This document shows positions 1 to 5,760 of a stretch of DNA of 8,612 bases, piece after piece. Position 1 is the stretch's first letter. Every line of letters starts with the position of its first letter. Made by a program: the position numbers and the translations under genes. The notes under the pieces were generated by a model. The model was not told the origin of the DNA, did not search any database, and saw only the letters and a list, made by a program, of their open reading frames with translations. The stretch spans positions 1 to 8,612 of the forward strand of contig WQVW01000053.1 in NCBI GenBank assembly GCA_009785655.1, read 5' to 3'. This DNA comes from Oscillospiraceae bacterium. Lineage in GTDB: Bacteria > Bacillota > Clostridia > Oscillospirales > Oscillospiraceae.

Positions 1-67
1 CTCCCGCATATGATAGGTTGATTGGCAGCGTTAACATCCTGCCTCACTTAAGTATATGCACGGGAGG
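1..67 (+). promoter_or_regulatory. Leader stem that could cover the ribosome binding site of the DUF3343 gene
   Basis: CTCCCG at 1-6 is the exact reverse complement of CGGGAG at 61-66, which is part of the only ribosome binding site for the gene starting at 79. After a two-base bulge (59-60) the pairing continues with CATAT (7-11) against ATATG (54-58). Inside the loop, GGCAG (24-28) can pair with CTGCC (39-43). The result is a nested two-hairpin fold with the binding site in the outer stem. There is no T-run after it, so it is not a terminator. The fold may extend left of the window. No known riboswitch class is recognised. Regulation is an inference from the pairing alone. Confidence 0.3.
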
Positions 68-78
68 AAAAATTTGCA

Positions 79-333
79 GTGATGTATTATCTCTTAATTT
101 GCCGGTCATTGACATACGCCCAGCGCGCGGCAAGGGTTCTTGAAAGCTTTGGGATCACGGCGATCGTGGCAAGGGTTCCGCAGACAATAACGGTGGACGG
201 GTGCGGTTACTGCGTCAAAATCGCCGGGCGATATTTTATAGAATCGCTAACCATCCTGAGAAACGCGGAAGTGTATCCGAAAAAGGTATTTGCACTATAT
301 GATGATGGAGCGCATGTCGAGGTGGAGGCATGA
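79..333 (+). CDS. DUF3343 small protein, putative Se/S carrier-like
   Basis: An 84-residue protein matching the DUF3343 pattern: an N-terminal beta-alpha unit (YYLLICRSLTYAQRA) and, in the middle, a P-x4-V-x-GCGYCV stretch at residues 34-46. The conserved cysteine of the family is Cys42; here there is also Cys45. The family is thought to carry or accept sulfur or selenium and often sits next to cysteine desulfurases; its biochemistry is not firmly established. The GTG at 79 lies 11 bases after GGGAGG (62-67) and the ATG at 82 lies 14 bases after it, so GTG is slightly favoured, but either start is possible. The stop overlaps the next gene in ATGA (330-333), which implies translational coupling to the class V aminotransferase and supports a shared role. 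Presumably cytosolic: no signal peptide or membrane segment is seen. Confidence 0.8.
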   Translation: MMYYLLICRSLTYAQRAARVLESFGITAIVARVPQTITVDGCGYCVKIAGRYFIESLTILRNAEVYPKKVFALYDDGAHVEVEA

Positions 334-1460
334 TCTATCTCGACAGTGCCGCGACGACATTGCAAAAACCGCCCGCAGTCGCGAAAGCTGTGGCGTGGGC
401 GGTGAATAACCTATCAAGCCCCGGCAGGGGCGGGCATAAAGCGGCGATGGCGGCGGCGGACGAAATGTTCAGCTGCCGCGAAATGGCCGCTGAGTTTTTC
501 AATGTAAAAGACCCAGATCATGTGGTCATCACGCATAGCGCGACGCATGGCCTGAATATTGCGATAAAAAGCCTTGTGCAGCCGGGGAGCCGGGTGCTGA
601 TATCCGGGTATGAACATAACGCCGTCATACGTCCGCTCCATGCGATGGGTGCGAATATTGTCGTCACAAGTTCTGCGCTGTTTGACCCGGAGATGGCGAT
701 TCACGCTTTTGAAAGCCGACTTTCAGGGAAACTATCGGCGGTAATATGCAACCATGTTTCAAACGTGTTCGGGTACGTTCTGCCGATCGAGCGTATCGCG
801 CAGATGTGCCAGGCGCGTGGGATTCCGCTGATTGTTGATCTATCGCAGTCGGCCGGCATGATGGATATTGACTTCACAAAGCTGGGTGCCGTTTTCGCCG
901 CGATGCCTGGGCACAAGGGTTTATATGGGTCGCAGGGGACTGGGATTCTGTTGTGTTCAAAAGTGCCTGACGGGATTATTCAAGGCGGCACAGGCGGCAA
1001 TTCAAAATCCCGCGGAATGCCGGATTTTTTGCCGGATCGGCTGGAGCCGGGTACACATAATATGCCGGGTATAGCGGGACTTAATGAAGGGTTGAAATTC
1101 ATACGAAAAAAAGGCGCGGAGCGAATATTGGCGCATGAGCGTGTGTTGATTGACCAAGCCGCGGACGGGTTGGCCGGGATTGAAGGAATCACAGTGTTCA
1201 AAAGTGAGTCGGGAGATTGCCAGACAGGCGTACTATCGTTTGTTGTTGAAAACATGTCGTGTGAAACAGTCGCCGAAGTACTCGCTCGGCGGAATATAGC
1301 GGTCAGGTCCGGGATGCATTGCGCGCCGTCAGCACATTTGAGTGCCGGAACAAATGCAACAGGAACGGTGAGAATCAGCGTGTCGGCATTTAATACAAGA
1401 CGAGAAATCAGCCTATTTTTGGGTGCTGTTGAGGATATAGCCGGGAGGCGAGGGTATTGA
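330..1460 (+). CDS. Class V aminotransferase, cysteine desulfurase family
   Basis: A 376-residue PLP enzyme of the NifS/SufS-like fold, close to the clostridial 'cysteine desulfurase family' subgroup. Visible landmarks are the N-terminal YLDSAATT (3-10), His95 in YEHNAV (expected to stack on PLP), Asp170 in IVDLSQSAG (expected to bind the pyridine nitrogen), and Lys196 in PGHKGLYGSQGTG, the predicted Schiff-base lysine. The C-terminal loop RSGMHCAPSAH carries Cys331, the predicted persulfide cysteine. All catalytic positions are intact and the length is normal. Such enzymes release sulfur from cysteine as enzyme-bound persulfide; some also act on selenocysteine. The ATG lies inside the stop of the preceding DUF3343 gene and is preceded by GGTGGAGG, so the two are almost certainly co-translated. 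It is not next to sufB, sufC, iscU or mnmA here, so the sulfur acceptor is unknown; the DUF3343 protein is the obvious candidate. Confidence 0.92.
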   Translation: MIYLDSAATTLQKPPAVAKAVAWAVNNLSSPGRGGHKAAMAAADEMFSCREMAAEFFNVKDPDHVVITHSATHGLNIAIKSLVQPGSRVLISGYEHNAVIRPLHAMGANIVVTSSALFDPEMAIHAFESRLSGKLSAVICNHVSNVFGYVLPIERIAQMCQARGIPLIVDLSQSAGMMDIDFTKLGAVFAAMPGHKGLYGSQGTGILLCSKVPDGIIQGGTGGNSKSRGMPDFLPDRLEPGTHNMPGIAGLNEGLKFIRKKGAERILAHERVLIDQAADGLAGIEGITVFKSESGDCQTGVLSFVVENMSCETVAEVLARRNIAVRSGMHCAPSAHLSAGTNATGTVRISVSAFNTRREISLFLGAVEDIAGRRGY

Positions 1461-1484
1461 CATACTCCCGCTAAAAGAATTGCG

Positions 1485-1513
1485 TTGCTATATATATGAT
1501 TTTGTGATATAAT
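1485..1513 (+). promoter_or_regulatory. Sigma-A type promoter upstream of cdaA
   Basis: The -35 element is TTGCTA (1485-1490, four of six consensus bases). The spacer is 17 bases and the -10 element is a perfect TATAAT (1508-1513) preceded by TG one base away (1505-1506), making an extended -10. Transcription would start near 1519-1521. It lies in the only sizeable gap of the window, between the desulfurase stop and cdaA, and would give a 5' leader of about 90 bases. No equally good promoter was found further downstream, so it may serve the whole run of genes to priA, although internal promoters cannot be excluded. Confidence 0.7.
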
Positions 1514-1522
1514 GACTGCCGC

Positions 1523-1544
1523 ACAATCATTTGTGAATGATTGT
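1523..1544 (+). promoter_or_regulatory. Perfect 9-bp inverted repeat at the 5' end of the cdaA transcript
   Basis: ACAATCATT (1523-1531), a four-base spacer TGTG, and AATGATTGT (1536-1544) form a perfect inverted repeat. It begins about 10 bases after the -10 box, so it lies within the first 25 transcribed bases. It could be an operator for a dimeric repressor, or an RNA hairpin protecting the 5' end of the message. Only three A/T-weighted stem pairs are G-C and no T-run follows, so it is not a terminator. The position relative to the promoter is what makes it worth annotating. Confidence 0.5.
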
Positions 1545-1611
1545 CGCCCAGCGATGCAGGGAATAAAGAAAATATACCGAATATAAGATACTACAAAAGG
1601 TGTTTAAGAAG

Positions 1612-2460
1612 ATGGAAGCTATAAGAGACTTGGTTTTCAGAATATGGAGACAGATTGCGATACTCGGGCAGACAATCAGTCCTGGGGATATCATTGATAT
1701 CCTGATTGTCGCGTATTTGATCTACCGTATATTGACCTTGATGAGAAAAACAAGCTCCGGCAGTGTCATTAAAGGGATAATTTTGATCCTGGCTGTCGCC
1801 TGGCTTTCGTATATGTTTAATTTGCGACTGATATCATATCTTTTAGACCAGGTGTTTGGGATGGGAATAGTTATACTCATTGTCCTGTTCCAGCCGGAAT
1901 TGAGAAAGCTTTTTGAGCAGGTGGGCAGCAGTAAGCTGAAATTTTTGTTTAAGAAAAATGCGAAAGTTGAGGATGTTGAGGCCGGAATCCAGGCAGTGGT
2001 GGCAGCGGCTGTGGCGATGGCGAAAAACAAAACAGGTGCGCTTATCGTGTTTGAGCGTGAGGTCGGCATAAACGATTACGCAGCGACAGGAATAGAGATA
2101 GACGCCCAAATCTCATCAAATCTGATACAAAGCGTTTTTTATAAAGACTCGCCATTGCATGATGGAGCACTCATCATACGAGATTGGCGGATGCTTGCGG
2201 CATCATGTATGCTGCCGCTTTCAAATAACATAAATTTAAGCCGAGACTTAGGTATGCGTCACAAAGCAGGGATCGGTATAAGCGAGCGGTCAGACGCTGT
2301 GGCGGTGATCGTATCTGAACAAAGCGGGACAATTTCAGTCGCCGTTGATGGTATGCTCAAGCGGCATTTAGCAAGGGATACGTTTGAAAAATTACTTACA
2401 AACGAACTGATGTTTAGGACAAATACAGCCGCAAGCGAGAAACAAAAAAGCACGGGCTGA
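1612..2460 (+). CDS. cdaA: Diadenylate cyclase CdaA (c-di-AMP synthase, membrane-bound)
   Basis: Condenses two ATP into cyclic di-AMP, the second messenger controlling potassium and osmolyte uptake and cell-wall homeostasis in Firmicutes. The 282-residue product has three N-terminal membrane segments (about 26-44, 54-72 and 75-95), a short linker, and the DAC domain (about 100-250). The DGA motif is at 184-186 in LHDGALIIRD. The second motif, usually RHR, reads RHK (216-218) in MRHKAGIGISERSDA, a conservative change. The VIVSEQSGTIS strand follows. I place the start at ATG 1612 because AAAGGTG (1596-1602) lies nine bases before it; a GTG at 1600 in the same frame has no binding site. The length agrees with the roughly 270-residue Bacillus protein. 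It is followed 13 bases later by cdaR, its usual partner. Confidence 0.96.
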   Translation: MEAIRDLVFRIWRQIAILGQTISPGDIIDILIVAYLIYRILTLMRKTSSGSVIKGIILILAVAWLSYMFNLRLISYLLDQVFGMGIVILIVLFQPELRKLFEQVGSSKLKFLFKKNAKVEDVEAGIQAVVAAAVAMAKNKTGALIVFEREVGINDYAATGIEIDAQISSNLIQSVFYKDSPLHDGALIIRDWRMLAASCMLPLSNNINLSRDLGMRHKAGIGISERSDAVAVIVSEQSGTISVAVDGMLKRHLARDTFEKLLTNELMFRTNTAASEKQKSTG

Positions 2461-2473
2461 AAGGGATAAAACA

Positions 2474-3751
2474 ATGCTTGGCAAAAAGTTAAACAAAATA
2501 TTCTCAAGCCGGGTTTTCTACATTGTATTCGCCGTCGTTGTTGCGGCGGCATTGTGGATATTTGTGGAAGGGGATGACCCGCGTACGCAAAGGGTCACAG
2601 TCGATCTGATTCCTGTAACGTTGCGGAATGAGGCACTGCTTAGCGACAGAGGGCTAATCATCACCGCAATGGAACGTGACACTGTGACGATCACGTTTGA
2701 GGGGTCGAGAGCTGGGTTATCGCAATTATCAAGGAACTCAGTTACGGTGGAGGTTGACTTATCAGGGATAACCACTACCGGTGATGAACGGCTTGAGTTT
2801 GAAGTTATTCTGCCATCAGGTGTCGGACGAACAGTGTCAGAGCTGTCAAGGAGCCCCACACGGATTGGACTGACCGTTGATAGGTTATTTGAAAGATCGA
2901 TACCTGTTAGAGGCGAGTATACCGGCGGAACGGCGCATGGCACCGATATATATGAATATCTTGTGGGAGAACCAGAGTTCGGCCCGCAAATGATTACCGT
3001 GTCCGGACCGGAACGTGTGGTGGCCAGAGTCAGTGAGGCGTGGGTGCCGATTATGAGGGAAAATCTTTCAGCGACTTATATTGACTACCTGCCGTTTATA
3101 CTTCGCGATGAGAATGGCTATGAGCTGAGTGAGGAGGAGCTTGAACAACTCGAAGTCAGCCATGATCTGGTTCGTGTGACTGTTCCGATTAGCGCAATCA
3201 GGCCTGTGCCGTTGACAGTTTTGTTTATGCACGGAGCTGGCACAACGGATTATAACACTTTTGTTGACATTTTCCCTGATAAAATCTATGTTTCAGGAGA
3301 TCCGGACGCGATAAGAGAACTCAACGAGATACCTCTCGGAACTATCGATTTGACAAGGATTGAGCTTTCAGACTCAGAGCTGTTCCCCATAATAGTTCAG
3401 AATAATTTTATCAACCATTCCGGAGAGACGGAGGCAACCGTCAGGGTTGAAGTCCGCGGACTCGAGGTATGGAGTTTCAGTGTATCGAACATTCATACGT
3501 CAAATGATCCCGGTGACTATACACTGACGGTAATTACACGCAGCCTGGATGTGCGGATACGCGGCAGACGAGAAGAATTGGAAGCCTTGACAGAGACGAA
3601 TTTCAGAATTGTTGCAGATCTTGCGGGTCTGAGTGTGGGTTCGCATCAAGTGCCTGTGACTGTTTGGATTGACGGCGATGTGGGCAATGTCGGCCCAGTT
3701 GGGGAATATACAATCACCGTCAGGCTTGACCGCGTAGAGAATTCGTCGTAG
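2474..3751 (+). CDS. cdaR: CdaA regulatory protein CdaR, YbbR repeats
   Basis: A 425-residue protein with a single N-terminal membrane anchor (about 13-31, FYIVFAVVVAAALWIFV) and an outside portion built from four YbbR-like beta domains, roughly 38-136, 142-240, 244-328 and 330-418. The repeats show as recurring blocks ending in a hydrophobic strand plus small turn, such as ITVSGPERVV (174-183), IYVSGDPDAI (271-280) and VRIRGRREEL (360-369). CdaR binds the membrane part of CdaA and modulates its activity in Bacillus, Listeria and relatives. The start has AAGGG eight bases upstream. The next gene begins one base after this stop. In many Firmicutes glmM is the third gene of this operon; it is missing here. 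Confidence 0.94.
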   Translation: MLGKKLNKIFSSRVFYIVFAVVVAAALWIFVEGDDPRTQRVTVDLIPVTLRNEALLSDRGLIITAMERDTVTITFEGSRAGLSQLSRNSVTVEVDLSGITTTGDERLEFEVILPSGVGRTVSELSRSPTRIGLTVDRLFERSIPVRGEYTGGTAHGTDIYEYLVGEPEFGPQMITVSGPERVVARVSEAWVPIMRENLSATYIDYLPFILRDENGYELSEEELEQLEVSHDLVRVTVPISAIRPVPLTVLFMHGAGTTDYNTFVDIFPDKIYVSGDPDAIRELNEIPLGTIDLTRIELSDSELFPIIVQNNFINHSGETEATVRVEVRGLEVWSFSVSNIHTSNDPGDYTLTVITRSLDVRIRGRREELEALTETNFRIVADLAGLSVGSHQVPVTVWIDGDVGNVGPVGEYTITVRLDRVENSS

Positions 3752-3752
3752 C

Positions 3753-4631
3753 ATGTTTGGATATATACGCCCGCTGAAGGGTGAACTGACAGTCCGGGAG
3801 TTTGAGCGATTTAAAGCTTGCTATTGCGGATTATGCCATGCGCTTGGGAAAAAGTACGGATTCGCCGCCAGATTTATCCTGAATTTCGAGCTTGTTTTTC
3901 TGGCGATGCTGATATGGGATGAGAACGAGTCCCCGGTTATGAAACATGGAAGATGTATCGCAAGCCCTTGCAGAAAAAAGCGGTTCTGCGCCGGGAACGC
4001 GGCACTTGATATCAGTGCCGGATATAGCGTGATTCTCGCTTGGTGGAAAGTCAGGGACTCAATTGATGACGAAAAGTTTATTAAAACTATCCCGCATAGA
4101 TTTGCTGCGCTGTTCCTGCGCCGGGCATACAAAAAAGCGGCAAGGGAATTTCCGAAGTTTGACAGCAGTGTGAGAACTCAGCTGAAAAGCCTGGCTGAAT
4201 ACGAGTCATCGGGCGGGGAGTCTTTTGACAGCGCAGCGGACAAGTTCGCACGGATACTGAGTTCCGGGGTGCCGGAAGGTATACCGGAATCCAGCCGCAG
4301 GCCGCTGGCGGAGCTTTTATACCACACCGGCAGATGGATATATCTAGTCGATGCGTATGATGACTACAAAGAAGATGTCGAATCCGGGCGGTACAACGCG
4401 CTGATTCGCAGATTCCCGCCGGAGGACGGCGAGTTCCCCAAAGATGGCGTGAAATCGCTGGAGACAACGCTGATCCACTCAAACAACCTGATTTCAGCCG
4501 CGTTTGAGCTTATGCCGGAAAATCCATGGACGCAAACGGTGGAGAATACGATCTATCTCGGTATGCCGGATGTGCTGGGGCGCGTCCTGAACGGCACATG
4601 GCTCCGCAAGCGGCGGCATGACATAGACTAA
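3753..4631 (+). CDS. DUF5685 family protein with two Asp-rich motifs and Cys clusters
   Basis: A 292-residue protein recognised as DUF5685 by its start (MFGYIRP), the ACYCGLCHALGKKYG block and the second Asp-rich region. Seen directly: Cys23, Cys25 and Cys28 (containing a CxxC), then Cys68-x4-Cys73-x5-Cys79, a possible metal or iron-sulfur site; a first acidic motif VRDSIDDE (100-107); and a second, GRWIYLVDAYDDYKEDVES (193-211), followed by GRYN. The two acidic motifs resemble those of class I isoprenoid synthases of the squalene/phytoene type (see findings). That is my inference, not an established function. No signal peptide; mostly helical by composition. The ATG is one base after the cdaR stop and has no clear ribosome binding site, so it probably depends on coupling to cdaR. 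The J-domain gene follows after 21 bases. Confidence 0.8.
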   Translation: MFGYIRPLKGELTVREFERFKACYCGLCHALGKKYGFAARFILNFELVFLAMLIWDENESPVMKHGRCIASPCRKKRFCAGNAALDISAGYSVILAWWKVRDSIDDEKFIKTIPHRFAALFLRRAYKKAAREFPKFDSSVRTQLKSLAEYESSGGESFDSAADKFARILSSGVPEGIPESSRRPLAELLYHTGRWIYLVDAYDDYKEDVESGRYNALIRRFPPEDGEFPKDGVKSLETTLIHSNNLISAAFELMPENPWTQTVENTIYLGMPDVLGRVLNGTWLRKRRHDID

Positions 4632-4652
4632 ACAAGGAATGGAATTTGATAT

Positions 4653-5243
4653 ATGAACGATCCATACAGCGTTCTCGGCGTTTCTTCAAACGCCACGGAG
4701 GATGAGGTAAAGAAAGCGTACCGCGAACTGGCCAGAAAATACCATCCGGACAACTATCAGGATAATCCGCTTGCTGATCTTGCGCAGGAAAAGATGAAAG
4801 AGATCAATGAGGCGTATAATCTGATTCTAAAGGCACGCGAAGGCGGCGGAGCTTCCTATAGAGGACATACTGGTCCCGGCCGCACAGCCGCCGGCGGGAC
4901 GCCTGAAAGCGCGAGAGTACGCGCCGCGATTAATTCCGGTGACTTGCGGCTGGCAGAAGAGCTGCTGGCCGGATTTACTGCAAGGAATGCCGAGTGGAAT
5001 TTCCTGATGGGCAGCGTCGCGTATCGCAAAGGCTGGTTGGATGACGCGATGAGATATTTTCAGACAGCGGTGAATATGGATCCGCATAACGCGGAGTATG
5101 CGCAGGCACTGGCATTTATGCAGCAGGGCGGACAAGGGTACGGCCCGTTCGGAGGGTCCGGTCGAACGATGCAGGGTGAAGGCTGTGACGCCTGTGATAT
5201 CTGTTCGGCACTGCTATGTATGAACTTCTGCTGCTGCCGATGA
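4653..5243 (+). CDS. J-domain protein with TPR-like middle and Cys-rich tail
   Basis: 196 residues. The J domain covers about 3-62, with the HPD triad at 31-33, flanking helix II KKAYRELARKYHPDN, and helix III EKMKEINEAYNLI; it should stimulate an Hsp70 (DnaK). A Gly-rich linker (64-82) leads to a TPR-like region (about 86-155: AEELLAGF, then NFLMGSVAYRKGWLDDAMRYF and a DPHN turn). The last 19 residues hold seven cysteines (178, 181, 184, 189, 193, 194, 195) and end in CCCR. It is not canonical DnaJ: there are no CxxCxGxG zinc repeats and no C-terminal substrate domains. The AAGGA and GGA stretches at 4634-4643 provide a binding site. The last bases overlap the start of the membrane-protein gene in ATGA. 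The substrate is unknown; the coupled neighbours are the best candidates. Confidence 0.88.
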   Translation: MNDPYSVLGVSSNATEDEVKKAYRELARKYHPDNYQDNPLADLAQEKMKEINEAYNLILKAREGGGASYRGHTGPGRTAAGGTPESARVRAAINSGDLRLAEELLAGFTARNAEWNFLMGSVAYRKGWLDDAMRYFQTAVNMDPHNAEYAQALAFMQQGGQGYGPFGGSGRTMQGEGCDACDICSALLCMNFCCCR

Positions 5244-5758
5244 ATAAAACAACCAGAAGTCTCACATTATCGGCACTACTCACCGCACTGACGGTGATAA
5301 CGCTTTATATAGCGTCTGTTTTGCCGTCCGGGCGGATGGCCATGGTGGCATTATCGTCCATTTTTGTTGCCGCGGCGATCATTGAATCAGGCATTCGTGC
5401 GGGGATATTTGTATATGCGGCCAGCGCATTGCTGGGGTTGCTAATACTGCCTTACATAGGTTTTTCACTGATGTATATCCTGCTTTTCGGATATTATCCT
5501 GTCGTGAAGAGCTTGATTGAAAGAAAAGCCCCCATGGTATTACAATGGATTTTGAAACTCTGTATTTTTAACGCGGCGTTAACGGTCGCTTGGTTTTTTT
5601 TAAGGGAGCTGATATTTGCTTTCGGGGAAGATCCGCCGGGTGCGGCTTTACTGTATATCGGCGGCAGCGTCGTCTTTGTTGTGTTTGATTACGGCTTCAC
5701 AAAAGTGATTTGGTTGTATATAAACCGCATTTCAAAATACATGAAAAAAGGGAAATAA
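5240..5758 (+). CDS. Multi-pass membrane protein of unknown function
   Basis: 172 residues with five or six hydrophobic helices (about 8-27, 33-50, 53-70, 73-90, 103-125, 135-158), a positive N-terminus (MNKTTRS) and a basic C-terminal tail (YMKKGK). The conserved-looking motif FGYYPVVKSLIER (83-95) and the W118/R122 region recall an uncharacterised clostridial family; the overall plan resembles small ECF-type S components, but I see no substrate signature and do not assign a transport role. The frame is open from an ATG at 5216, but that start has no binding site and lies inside the preceding gene's cysteine tail. ATG 5240 forms an ATGA overlap with the J-domain stop and begins right at the usual TRxLTLxALL pattern, so I chose it. 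yicC follows two bases after the stop. Confidence 0.75.
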   Translation: MNKTTRSLTLSALLTALTVITLYIASVLPSGRMAMVALSSIFVAAAIIESGIRAGIFVYAASALLGLLILPYIGFSLMYILLFGYYPVVKSLIERKAPMVLQWILKLCIFNAALTVAWFFLRELIFAFGEDPPGAALLYIGGSVVFVVFDYGFTKVIWLYINRISKYMKKGK

Positions 5759-5760
5759 CC

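Noticed and set aside
3..146. Open frame 3 at the left edge, as the end of an upstream gene
   Set aside because: It would run far into the DUF3343 gene, and its translation shows no recognisable family; the region pairs as an RNA leader instead.
1442..1470. CGGGAG...CTCCCG pairing across the stop of the desulfurase gene, considered as a terminator
   Set aside because: The 17-base loop is long, the sequence after it is CTAAAAGAATTG with no T-run, and half of it is coding. It might weaken read-through, but I cannot call it a terminator.
1600..1611. GTG at 1600 as the cdaA start
   Set aside because: There is no binding site before it, and the AAAGGTG that contains it is itself well placed for ATG 1612.
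2518..2943. A 141-codon open frame on the - strand inside cdaR
   Set aside because: The translation is Ser/Thr/Pro-rich without domain features, there is no separate promoter, and it is antisense to a recognised gene.
5216..5239. Earlier ATG for the membrane protein, adding MYELLLLP
   Set aside because: No ribosome binding site, and it lies inside the J-domain protein's cysteine tail; the ATGA overlap at 5240 is a more usual coupled start.
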